Below, piece after piece: positions 25,614-34,388 of a stretch of DNA of 50,228 nucleotides. How positions within the stretch are numbered: position 1 is the first letter of the stretch; the number at the start of each line of letters is the position of its first letter. The translations under genes and the position numbers were made by a program. The notes under the pieces were generated by a model, which saw only the letters and a list, made by a program, of their open reading frames with translations, made no database searches and was not told the DNA's origin. This stretch comes from an uncultured Eubacteriales bacterium (GTDB lineage Bacteria; Bacillota; Clostridia; Oscillospirales; QAKW01): assembly GCA_902492505.1 (NCBI GenBank), contig CABULU010000006.1:1-50228 (forward strand). Direction: 5' to 3'.

Positions 25614-25841
25614 ATGAGTAAGAAAACAATAATTAAAATATCCGCATTTATTCTGTTTTTTATTATGTCATATCTGATACTGTGCTACCTGCCTTCCATG
25701 CGTATAAAGCTTGACGCACCGCCCGGAGAATACCTTTGGGAAAGCATTAAACACAATTCAGTATATAAAACCCTCATTTCCGCTGTAATAGGCGGTATCG
25801 CGGCATACATGAGCCGACGGCTTATACAAGACAAAAAGTAA
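25614..25841 (+). CDS. Small membrane protein, hypothetical
   Basis: 75 residues with two probable membrane segments: IIKISAFILFFIMSYLILCY (6-25) and VYKTLISAVIGGIAAYMS (50-67). The short loop between them reads LPSMRIKLDAPPGEYLWES. AAAGGGA precedes the ATG. I recognise no family. Its stop codon is the first part of a 36-bp palindromic terminator. Confidence 0.6.
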   Translation: MSKKTIIKISAFILFFIMSYLILCYLPSMRIKLDAPPGEYLWESIKHNSVYKTLISAVIGGIAAYMSRRLIQDKK

Positions 25842-25874
25842 AAAGGTATTGCAAATATTTGCAATACCTTTTTA
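25839..25874. terminator. Perfect 36-bp palindromic bidirectional terminator
   Basis: The two arms are fully complementary around AAATATTT, with AAAAGG and CCTTTT at the ends giving T-runs on both strands. It starts in the stop codon of the small membrane protein gene and ends 3 bases before the stop of trkA. Confidence 0.85.
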
Positions 25875-25877
25875 TAA

Positions 25878-27239
25878 TTATTTTACGACTATGTCATCAA
25901 GACTTCTGACCGACTCGCCGGAGCTGACAATAATAACTCTGTCACCCTCAAGAATAGACGTCATTCCGTTTGGATAAAGCACCTCTCTGCCTCTCACAAT
26001 TCCCGCAAGCAGCAGACCCCGGCGCAGATTTAGCTTCATCAGCGGCACTCCGGCATGTGCAAAACCCGGCTTTGCAATAAATTCAACTATCTCTGCGCCG
26101 CCGTCCGCTATTTTGCATACAGTCCCAACCGCCGAGCTGAGCGTTTCGGACAATGCCCGAACATAACTTAACGCTATACGCGACAGGGTCTTTTCCTCGG
26201 AAAACACAGCACTGCTGTAACCCATATTCGGAAGCATCGCGCTGAGAGGACCCTTTGAAAGCTTTGTAACTATCTTTTTTGCTCCGCTTTCCTTGGCATA
26301 CATAGCAAGTATTACGTTATCCTCATCACGATCGGACAACGCCATGACGGAATCAGCACCCGCAAGCCCCTGCTTTGTCAAAAGACTTCCGTCAAAAGGA
26401 TCTGCATTGATTATACGGGTCTTGCCAAGCACACTTTCAAGCAGCCTGCAGCGCTGTGCATCCTTTTCGATTAGCTTTACACCAACCCCGGTTTTCTCAA
26501 GTGCCGAAGCCAAAAACATTGCCGTATTGCTGCCTCCGGTTATCATGACATTTTTAGTCTTATTGTTTTGCATACCTATTATTTTTAAAAATTCAAAAAT
26601 ATCCTCATGCGGTCCTGTAATATATATCTCGTCATCCTGCTCAACCACAAATCTGCCGTCCGGTATTATAACGCATCCGGCACGCTTAACAGCACAAACA
26701 AGCACCGAAAGTTTTGAAGAAATACGTATCGCGGCAAGTGTTTTTCCTATTATCTCCGCGCCCCCGCACACTCCTACATGTGCCAACTCCGCACGTCCGC
26801 CGGCAAAGCTCAAAACATTAACGGCGGCGGGAATGCGGGCGGCCCTGAATATCTCATGAGCCGTTTCATACTCCGGATTAAAAATCATATCTATGCCGCA
26901 TATAGTCGAAAAATACGGCATCTCGCTCAAAAACTCGGACGAATGGGTAACCGCCGCCGCATGACCCACACCCACGTGCTTTGCCGAGAAGCAGCTTAAA
27001 ATATTAAGTTCGTCCGAGCCGGATGCTGCAATAAACAAATCAGACCTGAATGCCCCCGCAGCCTTCAGTGTATCATACATTGCGGCATGACCGACAACAC
27101 CTTGGACGCCATAGCTGCGTTCTGCCGCGCTCACCGCCTGCCTGTCGGTATCAATTACCGTCACAGCGTGACCGTCCTCTTTTAAAACACGCACAAGCGT
27201 GCGCCCCGTGCGACCGAGGCCCGCAATAATTATTTTCAT
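25878..27239 (-). CDS. trkA: Trk potassium uptake regulatory protein TrkA
   Basis: Cytosolic NAD-binding regulator of a TrkH/KtrB-type K+ channel. The 453 residues have the two-copy RCK layout: IIIAGLGRTGRTLVRVL (1-17) with RCK-N/RCK-C, then VMITGGSNTAMFLASAL (about 230) with a second RCK-N/RCK-C ending in RVIIVSSGESVRSLDDIVV. No channel gene (trkH) is adjacent. It starts 15 bases after the ABC permease stop and probably belongs to the same minus-strand transcript. Confidence 0.92.
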   Translation of the reverse strand: MKIIIAGLGRTGRTLVRVLKEDGHAVTVIDTDRQAVSAAERSYGVQGVVGHAAMYDTLKAAGAFRSDLFIAASGSDELNILSCFSAKHVGVGHAAAVTHSSEFLSEMPYFSTICGIDMIFNPEYETAHEIFRAARIPAAVNVLSFAGGRAELAHVGVCGGAEIIGKTLAAIRISSKLSVLVCAVKRAGCVIIPDGRFVVEQDDEIYITGPHEDIFEFLKIIGMQNNKTKNVMITGGSNTAMFLASALEKTGVGVKLIEKDAQRCRLLESVLGKTRIINADPFDGSLLTKQGLAGADSVMALSDRDEDNVILAMYAKESGAKKIVTKLSKGPLSAMLPNMGYSSAVFSEEKTLSRIALSYVRALSETLSSAVGTVCKIADGGAEIVEFIAKPGFAHAGVPLMKLNLRRGLLLAGIVRGREVLYPNGMTSILEGDRVIIVSSGESVRSLDDIVVK

Positions 27240-27254
27240 ACTGTTTTTCTCCTG

Positions 27255-30200
27255 TTATTCTATTGATTTAAGACTCTCTGTCATACTGATATGCTTCAGC
27301 TTAAAATGCATAAAGAAATTAACGAGTGCCGAAAAAACAAAAGTGAGCAATGCACTCATGATAAAGCTTAAAACGTCAATATCCCGGGTAAACATTATCA
27401 TGTCTATCTCCGCGGCACTTATTACAAACCGGTGCAGAAAAACACCCAGACATAGCCCTAAAGCAGTCCCGACCGCCGTAAGCACAATATTTTCTCGATA
27501 AATATAAGCGTCCGTCTCTCTCGGATAAAAGCCAAGAACCTTTATAGTAGCAATTTCCCTGACACGCTCGCCGATATTTATATTAGTGAGGTTATACAGC
27601 ACAACAAAATTTAAAAGACACGCGCTTACTATAAGCAGCCACACAACACCGTTAAGGCTGTCAAACACATCCGCAAAACTGTCCATCATATCCTGTGAAT
27701 TCATAACAGAAACCACATCGTCATTAACGGACATTCTTTCACCTGCAGCCTTCGGGTCTGCTGATTTCACATACGCCTGATTATATTCAGGCGGCTTTTC
27801 AAACAGATCTTCATATGTCTGCGGTGACATATAAACATAGTTGTAAATATAATTTTCCGTTATTCCGCTGACCGTAAGGTCAATATAATCTCCTTCTCCG
27901 CGCTTTACCGAGATTTTATCACCCACTCCGAGCTTCAGCCGCGACGAAAGCTTTTCGGCAATAACAGTCTGACCGTACCCCGGAAAATCAACTGCCATGC
28001 CGCTTTTACGTTCGTGAAAACTGATATAATCATTTAACTGTTCGGGTTTTTCAGGTACAAAGATATAACACTCAAGATTTGCAGTACCGTTTTTAGCGTC
28101 TGAGCTTGTGCTTTGAACAAAAATGCAGTCATCTGAATTATCATAAACAGCGGCTCTGACCTCATCATTATCATCCGAAAGATACACAGTCATGTCAAAA
28201 TTCTGAATTTTACCGTACTGCTTTGGTATCATACCGGAAATAGAGGCTTTTAGTCCAAAGCCGGTCAGCAGCAACGCGCAACACCCGCCGATACCGAGCA
28301 CCGTCATAAAAAACCGCTTTTTATACCTTAGAATATTGCGGCAGGTAACCTTAGATGTAAAGGACATACGCTTCCACAAAAATCCCACACGCTCGAGTAT
28401 AACCTTTTTGCCGCTCTTCGGAGCCGCCGGCCGCATGAGCTGCGCCGCAGGCGCACGCAGACTGTCAAGCGCCGCCCAAAGTGTAACAAAAACAGTAAGC
28501 ACAAGTGCCGCGCCGAATGCAAGCGCTGTTTTGGATATGTCAACCGTCAAAACAACAGATGGTAGAGAATAAAGTATTTTATATGTATTAAAAATAACAA
28601 TGGGAATGACCGTATTACCGAGTATAATGCCGATAATGCCGCCGAAAACCGCAGCAATACAGGAATAGGACAGATACTGAGCTGCAATCGCACCCCTGCC
28701 ATAGCCCAGTGCGGACAAAGTACCGATTTTTGTACGCTGCTCGTCTATCATTCTTGTCATAGTAGTAAGGCACACAAGCGCCGCAACCACAAAGAATATT
28801 ATAGGAAACACACGTGCAATATTATCGATGCGCTGCGCATCTTGTGAAAAAGCGTTTACTCCATAGTTATCTTTGAGAGTAGTCACATAAATTTCTGGCG
28901 GCTCCAGTACATCAATATCCTCCTGTGCTTTCTTCAGCTCTTCTTCTGCATCCGTAAGCTCCTCTTCTGCCTTTTTCTTTTGTGCATTGTATTCTTCAAG
29001 TCCGTTCTGATACTCACGCATTCCGCTTTGGTATTCATCACGGGCAGCTGCGAGCTTTGTCTCATTTTCGGTAATTTCCGCCTGCGCAGCGGCAAGCTCC
29101 CGCTCCGCCTGAGCTTTAGAGCTCTCAAGCTCTGTTCTGCCGGAATTTATCGCCTCTTCGGCAGCCTCAAGCTGAGCGCGTGCGGATGCCGTCTGCGCAT
29201 CTGCCACGTCCTTTCCGTAAACGGACATAAGATATGAATATGTTTTTTCAAGCTCTTCTACCGCGCTCTCATACTGCGTACTTTTTTCTTCAAGCTCCGT
29301 CTGAGCGGCAGCAAGCATACTCTCACTCTCTGTACGCGCCTTTTCAAGCTCGGCTTTGCCGCGCTCCAAATCCCGCTCGCCCGCGGATATCTGCGCACCG
29401 GCGCTGTCAAGCGCAGCCTTTGCGTCATCCAGCGCACGTTTTGCATCGGAAAGTTCTTTTTCAGCGCGGGTCTTTTCGCTGTCATATTCAGCACGGGCTT
29501 TATCAAGCTCCTCCTGCGCTCCGTCTTGCACACGTTTAAGCTGCACGCTTGCAAGAGAACTGTTTTCAAGTGCCTTTACGGCACTCTCTATTCTTGCTTC
29601 ATACTCCTCAGTATACAGCCGAAGCTGCTGCGCACCGTCAACAGACAGATAAACCTCGGTATAATAATCTGTGTCAAAATCACTCTCCGCTATATACGCA
29701 TAATGATTCAGCGAACCCTGCCCTACTGACGCCGCACCGCGCTGCACCGACGGAAAAACAGGAGATTCAACAATACCGACGACCGTAAAGCTGCGGGTTT
29801 TAAACATGCTAAGGGTATCCTCATCGTTTTCATCCGACAAGGTTATCGTCTCACCTATCTGCGCCAAATTGCCGCTCATTTTATTCCTGCCCAGTACACA
29901 CTCGCCGGAATTTTGCGGCATTCTGCCCTCCAAAAGACGCACGCCGTTTATTCCGTCAGTCAGTGACATCAGTCTAATAGCTGTTCCGTCTGTAATAACA
30001 TCCGCCGATTTGGACGGCACTGCCTGCAAAACGTTTTCCACCGTCAAAATACTCTCAAGGTCGGACTCTTCAAAGCCGTACTCCGACAAAATCTTTATAT
30101 CATAGAGATTATAACTGTCGGCATAGCTGTCCATGCTCTTTTTCATTACCGGCATGGTTGAACCCAGACCCGAATAGAAACCGACGCCGAGCGCGAAAAT

Positions 30201-30275
30201 AGCTGAAATTGCAAAAAATCTGGCCTTTGAGCTTTTTATTTCCCTGAAAATAAGACGAATAGATTTCATTACCAC
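27255..30275 (-). CDS. ABC transporter permease with FtsX domains and a long extracellular coiled coil
   Basis: 1006 residues. A first membrane segment (FFAISAIFALGVGFYSG) is followed by a MacB-like extracellular region. A long coiled coil of about 215 residues (about 240-455), dense in Glu, Ala, Lys and Leu (QEELDKARAEYDSEKTRAEK, KAEEELTDAEEELKKAQED), follows. A first FtsX domain comes at about 480-610 and a second half (YKKRFFMTVLGIGGCCALLL) ends in another FtsX domain. The start is GTG at 30275, with GAGG 7 bases upstream and a 7-base overlap with the ATPase gene. MacB-type systems do not move solutes across the inner membrane but transmit force outward; the substrate here is unknown. Confidence 0.9.
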   Translation of the reverse strand: MVMKSIRLIFREIKSSKARFFAISAIFALGVGFYSGLGSTMPVMKKSMDSYADSYNLYDIKILSEYGFEESDLESILTVENVLQAVPSKSADVITDGTAIRLMSLTDGINGVRLLEGRMPQNSGECVLGRNKMSGNLAQIGETITLSDENDEDTLSMFKTRSFTVVGIVESPVFPSVQRGAASVGQGSLNHYAYIAESDFDTDYYTEVYLSVDGAQQLRLYTEEYEARIESAVKALENSSLASVQLKRVQDGAQEELDKARAEYDSEKTRAEKELSDAKRALDDAKAALDSAGAQISAGERDLERGKAELEKARTESESMLAAAQTELEEKSTQYESAVEELEKTYSYLMSVYGKDVADAQTASARAQLEAAEEAINSGRTELESSKAQAERELAAAQAEITENETKLAAARDEYQSGMREYQNGLEEYNAQKKKAEEELTDAEEELKKAQEDIDVLEPPEIYVTTLKDNYGVNAFSQDAQRIDNIARVFPIIFFVVAALVCLTTMTRMIDEQRTKIGTLSALGYGRGAIAAQYLSYSCIAAVFGGIIGIILGNTVIPIVIFNTYKILYSLPSVVLTVDISKTALAFGAALVLTVFVTLWAALDSLRAPAAQLMRPAAPKSGKKVILERVGFLWKRMSFTSKVTCRNILRYKKRFFMTVLGIGGCCALLLTGFGLKASISGMIPKQYGKIQNFDMTVYLSDDNDEVRAAVYDNSDDCIFVQSTSSDAKNGTANLECYIFVPEKPEQLNDYISFHERKSGMAVDFPGYGQTVIAEKLSSRLKLGVGDKISVKRGEGDYIDLTVSGITENYIYNYVYMSPQTYEDLFEKPPEYNQAYVKSADPKAAGERMSVNDDVVSVMNSQDMMDSFADVFDSLNGVVWLLIVSACLLNFVVLYNLTNINIGERVREIATIKVLGFYPRETDAYIYRENIVLTAVGTALGLCLGVFLHRFVISAAEIDMIMFTRDIDVLSFIMSALLTFVFSALVNFFMHFKLKHISMTESLKSIE

Positions 30276-30970
30276 TCAATTTCCTCAATAGGCGTAGGAT
30301 GCTCGTTTGTAGTCATGCTCTCCACCCTGCCGCTTTTAACGGTTATAACCCGGTCTGCCATCGGCTTCAGCGCGCTGTTGTGGGTTATTATTATAACGGT
30401 CATACTCTCGTTTTTACAGGTATCGTATAGAAGGCGAAGTATCGCCTTTCCGGTTTTATAGTCCAACGCTCCCGTCGGCTCGTCGCACAAAAGCAGCTTG
30501 GGCGACTTTGCAAGTGCGCGCGCAATCGCAACACGCTGCTGTTCACCGCCTGACAGCTGCGACGGGAAAGACCCCTCCTTGCCCGCAAGACCTACAAGCT
30601 CAAGCGTCTTTACCGCATCCTTCGGATTCTTACAGATTTGGCTGGCAAGCTCAACATTTTCCGAAGCGGTCAGGTTTTGAACAAGGTTATAAAACTGAAA
30701 TACAAATCCCACATCATGGCGTCGGTATTCTGTGAGTTGGCGACGGTCAAAACCGGAAACATCTCTGCCGTCCACGGTGACAGTGCCGCCTGTCACCGAA
30801 TCCATTCCGCCGAGCATATTGAGAATTGTTGTTTTGCCTGCGCCTGACGAACCGACAACAACACAAAGCTCCCCCTGCTCAACATGAAACGAAACTCCGT
30901 CTGCCGCGCGGCATTCGGTCTGACCGGTTTTATATATTTTAGTAACGTTGCAAAATTCTATAAAGCTCAT
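30269..30970 (-). CDS. ABC transporter ATP-binding protein (MacB/LolD type)
   Basis: 233 residues. Walker A GSSGAGKTTILNMLGGMD, Q-loop FVFQFYNLV, signature LSGGEQQRVAIARAL, Walker B LLLCDEPTGALD and the H-loop IIITHN are all present. The MacB/LolD subgroup is shown by FIEFCNVTKIYKTGQTE and EPTGALDYKTG. It overlaps its permease by 7 bases and follows tmcAL by 3 bases. Confidence 0.95.
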   Translation of the reverse strand: MSFIEFCNVTKIYKTGQTECRAADGVSFHVEQGELCVVVGSSGAGKTTILNMLGGMDSVTGGTVTVDGRDVSGFDRRQLTEYRRHDVGFVFQFYNLVQNLTASENVELASQICKNPKDAVKTLELVGLAGKEGSFPSQLSGGEQQRVAIARALAKSPKLLLCDEPTGALDYKTGKAILRLLYDTCKNESMTVIIITHNSALKPMADRVITVKSGRVESMTTNEHPTPIEEIEW

Positions 30971-30973
30971 AAT

Positions 30974-32119
30974 TTACCTCACATATAAAGGCGAAATTTT
31001 ATACTCCCGCCCGCCGCCTCTTCGCACTTTCGAGCAAAAGTCATAAATATCGGAAGCACGGCACTCAAGTTCAAAATGATCGCCTGCATTTTCAAGCTCC
31101 CCCGCCCTGCTCGGCTTTGTTATAACAGGTAACGAACAGGTGTGCTCCAGCTTCTTCAAAAGCGTTCGTCCGCAGTCGTTAAACGCAAGGACGTTAAGAT
31201 AAGGCACGCGTGTTTTACAAAGTCCGGCAGGATTTTGCAGCAGCACGTTTATGACCGCCCGCCGTATACGCGCGTGGGTGTACCGCTTGCTTTTAACAAG
31301 AAAAATCAGTTCTTTTGCGCCGGCGGCATGCTGCGCCGCACTGAAAACACGGTTATTGAGTCCCTCGCTCATATCGGCAAAGCGTGAAAGCTCCGTCGCC
31401 GTTTTACTGTATACCGAAAAGAGCAGGATACTGTCAAACCGCTGACGGTCTATGGCATTTTTTAGTTTTAAAGGCATGAACGCGGACATATCCTTTCCCT
31501 CATGCGCTCTGATATACGACGCGCTGGCAAAGCCGCCGTCCGCTGTTTTTCCGTCGTGACAGGCGCCTCGACGCTCAATATTTACAAGCTTCAAATCGCT
31601 TTTCTGCTCTATAACCGCTTTTATATACTCAAACGCCAGAAGATTATTGGGACTTTTAAGCAGCGCTGCGTCCGCATCCGAGCAGGCGCTGTATGCCAGC
31701 ATAACCGCATCACCGTAGCTTTTGCCCTGTGAAATATTTTTTTTAAATTCACAGTTCAGCTTTTGTCTGTCGGTAAGCGCAAGCCTGAACAGCGGCGTCA
31801 AATCCTGCGTCTCGCTGCCGAAGCAAAGAGAGGCGGGAATTCCCAGCGCGCTTGCCATTTCCACACCGGCGCCGGCAAAAATATGTGAGCCTGCAAGCGT
31901 ATACGCTGTCGGTATCTGTATAACAAGGTCAGCCCCGCATCGCACCGCCGCCTGCGCCCGGGTGTGCTTGTCGCAGAATGCAATATCGCCGCGCTGGACA
32001 AAATTGCCGCTCATAAAGCATACGGTAGCGTCCGCATCCGTTTTTTCACGTGCTCTTTCAAGCAGGTATTTATGCCCGTTATGAAACGGATTGAATTCAC
32101 AGATAACGGCGTTTATCAC
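30974..32119 (-). CDS. tmcAL: tRNA(Met) cytidine acetate ligase TmcAL
   Basis: Forms N4-acetylcytidine at the wobble base of elongator tRNA-Met using acetate and ATP. The 381 residues begin INAVICEFNPFHNGHKYLL, with the nucleotidyltransferase HxGH, then CFMSGNFVQRGDIAF and DLVIQIPTAYTLAGSHIFA. The start is GTG at 32119 with AGGAG 7 bases upstream. It is divergent from ackA, which makes or uses acetyl phosphate; a functional link through acetate is possible but unproven. Confidence 0.93.
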   Translation of the reverse strand: MINAVICEFNPFHNGHKYLLERAREKTDADATVCFMSGNFVQRGDIAFCDKHTRAQAAVRCGADLVIQIPTAYTLAGSHIFAGAGVEMASALGIPASLCFGSETQDLTPLFRLALTDRQKLNCEFKKNISQGKSYGDAVMLAYSACSDADAALLKSPNNLLAFEYIKAVIEQKSDLKLVNIERRGACHDGKTADGGFASASYIRAHEGKDMSAFMPLKLKNAIDRQRFDSILLFSVYSKTATELSRFADMSEGLNNRVFSAAQHAAGAKELIFLVKSKRYTHARIRRAVINVLLQNPAGLCKTRVPYLNVLAFNDCGRTLLKKLEHTCSLPVITKPSRAGELENAGDHFELECRASDIYDFCSKVRRGGGREYKISPLYVR

Positions 32120-32138
32120 ACTCTTTCTCCTTTTCCTC

Positions 32139-32167
32139 TTGAAAGTTTACAGAAAATATTATATAAT
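32139..32167 (+). promoter_or_regulatory. Promoter of ackA
   Basis: TTGAAA (32139-32144), 17 bp, TATAAT (32162-32167), 66 bases before the ackA ATG. Confidence 0.75.
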
Positions 32168-32233
32168 TACAGACAATATTATTTCAAGGTTATTATATAA
32201 CATTTAACAATAAATTTAAAGAGGAAAAGTAAA

Positions 32234-33433
32234 ATGAAAGTTCTTGTTATAAACGCCGGCAGTTCATCACTCAAGTATCAGTGCATTGATATGGAAACGG
32301 AATGCTGCCTTGCAAAGGGTATGTGTGACCGAATCGGCATTGACGACGGATTTTTCAAGCAGAGCGCGGGTGAAAAATATGTTGAAAAGCAGGTGGACAT
32401 ACCCGACCATGCAACTGCTATCCGTCTTGTGCTCAAGTACCTGACGGACAGTGAGTTTGGGGTTATATCCGACATTTCCCAGATTGCGGCTGTCGGACAC
32501 CGCGTTGTAAACGGCGGCGAGATTTTCCCCGAAAGCACACTGCTGAACGAGGAAAAAATCAATAAGATAGAAGAGCTTACGGATTTTGCGCCTCTTCATA
32601 ATCCGCCCGCGGTTACAGGAATGCGCGCTTGTGTTTCGGTGATGGGAAAGGACGTGCCGCAGGTGGCTGTTTTCGACACGTCGTTTCACCAGACTATGCC
32701 GGACGTTGCGGGGCTTTATCCTCTGCCCAAAAAGTACCATGAGGAGTACGGCATTCGCCGTTTCGGCGCGCACGGAACGTCGCACAAATTTGTGGCAAAC
32801 GAGTGCGCAAAATACCTTAACAGGGATATAAAAGAGCTTAAAATTGTCACATGCCATCTGGGCAACGGCTCGTCCATTACTGCGGTTGACGGCGGACGCA
32901 GCATTGACACATCAATGGGATTTACGCCGCTTGCGGGCGTTATGATGGGTACGCGTTGCGGAGACATCGATCCGGCGATTGTAATGTATATCATGGACAA
33001 AGAAGGCTTAAATACCGACGAAATGAACGTGCTGCTCAACAAAAAGTCGGGCGCTTTGGGCGTTTCGGGATTTTCCAGCGATTTTCGGGACATTGAGGAA
33101 GCAGCAAAGGGCGGAAACCCCGACGCCGTGCGTGTGCTGGAAACGCTGTCATATCAGGTGGCAAAATACATCGGCGCATACGCTGTCGCCATGGGCGGGC
33201 TGGACGCTGTTGTATTCACTGCGGGACTGGGGGAAAACAACACCACCGTGCGCAAATACATCTGCGACAGATTGGGATTTTTGAAAACGCGGCTTGATGA
33301 TAACAAAAACAATGTGCGCGGACAGCTTGCCGAAATTTCGACTGAAGATTCACAGGTAAAGCTCATTGTTATTCCGACAAACGAGGAGCTTGCCATTGCC
33401 AAGGACGTACAGGAAATTATATCGAAAATGTAA
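32234..33433 (+). CDS. ackA: Acetate kinase
   Basis: Converts acetyl phosphate and ADP to acetate and ATP, the energy-yielding end of fermentation. The 399 residues show MKVLVINAGSSSLKYQ, GHRVVNGGE, VFDTSFHQTMP, RRFGAHGTSHKFVA, THLGNG-type CHLGNGSSITAVDGG, FTPLAGVMMGTRCGDID and FTAGLGENN. The RBS is GAGGAAAAG. pta is not adjacent. It has its own promoter and a following hairpin. Confidence 0.97.
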   Translation: MKVLVINAGSSSLKYQCIDMETECCLAKGMCDRIGIDDGFFKQSAGEKYVEKQVDIPDHATAIRLVLKYLTDSEFGVISDISQIAAVGHRVVNGGEIFPESTLLNEEKINKIEELTDFAPLHNPPAVTGMRACVSVMGKDVPQVAVFDTSFHQTMPDVAGLYPLPKKYHEEYGIRRFGAHGTSHKFVANECAKYLNRDIKELKIVTCHLGNGSSITAVDGGRSIDTSMGFTPLAGVMMGTRCGDIDPAIVMYIMDKEGLNTDEMNVLLNKKSGALGVSGFSSDFRDIEEAAKGGNPDAVRVLETLSYQVAKYIGAYAVAMGGLDAVVFTAGLGENNTTVRKYICDRLGFLKTRLDDNKNNVRGQLAEISTEDSQVKLIVIPTNEELAIAKDVQEIISKM

Positions 33434-33441
33434 ATTACTCG

Positions 33442-33466
33442 GCGCGGGGAAACCACCCCGCGCTTT
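33442..33466 (+). terminator. Hairpin after ackA (weak terminator)
   Basis: An 8-bp stem GCGCGGGG/CCCCGCGC with a 6-base loop followed by only TTT. It ends 8 bases before the next ATG. Confidence 0.65.
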
Positions 33467-33471
33467 AAAAA

Positions 33472-33993
33472 ATGGAAACAAAAATTATTTATTCGGACAG
33501 AAAAACGCTTTGCATTAAAATTGAAAAAGATGGGTGCGTGACGGTACGCGCGCCCAAAAAAGCAAGCACGAGGGAAATTGAAAACTTTGTGCAAAATCAT
33601 ATCAGGTGGATAGAGACGCGCCGCGCCGAAATAGTACAAAGAAGCGAGAGACTGAACGCACTGACTGAAAATGATATCGAAACGCTGCGCAGGCGTGCCA
33701 AGGAATATATTCCGAGGCGTACAGCGGAGCTTGCGGCAGAAATGGGCGTTGAGTTTGCCGGAATAAAAATAACGGCGGCAAAAACGAGATTCGGGAGCTG
33801 CTCGGGCAAAAACTTGCTCTGCTTTTCGCTGTATCTTATGAGCTGTCCGACGGCGGCGGTGGATGCGGTGATTGTGCATGAGCTTGCACATATACTGCAC
33901 AAGGACCATTCAGAACGGTTTTATGCGCAGGTTGAAAGGACTATGCCGGACTACTATGAGAGAAAAAAACTGCTTAAAAACGGGATATTATAA
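33472..33993 (+). CDS. YgjP-like (DUF45) zinc metallopeptidase family protein
   Basis: 173 residues. The N-terminal half is a beta-rich domain (CVTVRAPKKASTREIENFVQ); the C-terminal half has TRFGSCSGKNLLCFSLYL and the zinc motif VIVHELAHILHKDHSERFY (HExxH plus downstream His). The family is conserved in bacteria and often annotated as a metal-dependent hydrolase. An in-frame stop six bases upstream fixes the ATG at 33472, and no Shine-Dalgarno sequence is present; the GGGG of the ackA hairpin is too far away. Expression may rely on readthrough from ackA. Confidence 0.85.
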   Translation: METKIIYSDRKTLCIKIEKDGCVTVRAPKKASTREIENFVQNHIRWIETRRAEIVQRSERLNALTENDIETLRRRAKEYIPRRTAELAAEMGVEFAGIKITAAKTRFGSCSGKNLLCFSLYLMSCPTAAVDAVIVHELAHILHKDHSERFYAQVERTMPDYYERKKLLKNGIL

Positions 33994-34001
33994 AATAATG
34001 C

Positions 34002-34030
34002 TTGATTTTACGTTAAATATGTGGTATCAT
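34002..34030 (+). promoter_or_regulatory. Promoter of tRNA-Arg
   Basis: TTGATT (34002-34007), 17 bp, TATCAT (34025-34030), 25 bases before the tRNA 5' end. Confidence 0.65.
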
Positions 34031-34055
34031 ATTTAGCGCACAGAAAATGCGATAT

Positions 34056-34132
34056 GCGCTGATAGCTCAGCTGGATAGAGTGTCTGACTACGAATCAGAA
34101 GGTCGGGGGTTCGAGTCCCTTTCAGCGCGCCA
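34056..34132 (+). tRNA. tRNA-Arg (anticodon ACG)
   Basis: 77 bases with encoded CCA. Acceptor GCGCTGA/TCAGCGC pairs perfectly, anticodon stem TCTGA/TCAGA encloses CTACGAA (anticodon ACG, 34090-34092), and the T-arm has the TTCGAGT loop. The T stem has two G-U pairs at its base. Its last 14 bases begin a 69-bp segment that is repeated downstream at 34283-34351. Confidence 0.96.
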
Positions 34133-34134
34133 GT

Positions 34135-34175
34135 AAAGTAGGTAGTTGTTTTATGTAACTGCCTGCTTTATTTTT
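34135..34175 (+). terminator. Terminator of tRNA-Arg (repeat copy 1)
   Basis: A 13-bp stem AAAGTAGGTAGTT/AACTGCCTGCTTT, with two G-U pairs and a 9-base loop, followed by ATTTTT. Confidence 0.85.
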
Positions 34176-34298
34176 ATGTACAAAACAAAAGTGACAAAAC
34201 CGTCGGCGCGGGCGCTTGCCGCTTTTGTAAGGGACTCTCAGCTACGAAACGGTTCACCGAACCGTTTCGCTTTACGCTTCGTCTTTCAGCGCGCCAGT

Positions 34299-34339
34299 AA
34301 AGTAGGTAGTTGTTTTATGTAACTGCCTGCTTTATTTTT
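34299..34339 (+). terminator. Duplicate of the tRNA-Arg terminator (repeat copy 2)
   Basis: Identical to the terminator at 34135-34175 and part of the second 69-bp repeat copy. It now lies after non-coding sequence. Confidence 0.8.
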
Positions 34340-34346
34340 ATGTACA

Positions 34347-34378
34347 AAACACCCCATACCTTTCGGTATGGGGTGTTT
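34347..34378 (-). terminator. Terminator of the small Cys-rich membrane protein gene
   Basis: A 14-bp stem AAACACCCCATACC/GGTATGGGGTGTTT with a 4-base loop, 10 bases after the minus-strand stop. Its left edge overlaps the end of repeat copy 2. Confidence 0.85.
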
Positions 34379-34388
34379 ACTGCATTAT

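Larger units (their letters stand above)
34119..34351. repeat. 69-bp direct repeat containing the tRNA-Arg 3' end (34119-34187 and 34283-34351)
   Basis: Two identical 69-bp copies, 164 bp apart start to start. Each holds the last 14 bases of tRNA-Arg (CTTTCAGCGCGCCA) and the terminator that follows. The 95 bp between them are non-coding and carry two hairpins: ACAAAA...TTTTGT (34194-34228) and a perfect 11-bp stem CGAAACGGTTC/GAACCGTTTCG (34245-34269). AAGGGACTC (34229-34237) is the reverse complement of part of the tRNA T-arm. The layout resembles attL/attR of a tRNA-targeting element that has almost vanished; a partial tandem duplication is the alternative. Confidence 0.75.

Noticed and set aside
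28920..29560. Repetitive region suggesting tandem repeats or an array
   Set aside because: The similarity comes from heptad-like Glu/Ala/Lys codons of the coiled coil; there are no exact repeats or spacers, so it is not a CRISPR or a satellite.
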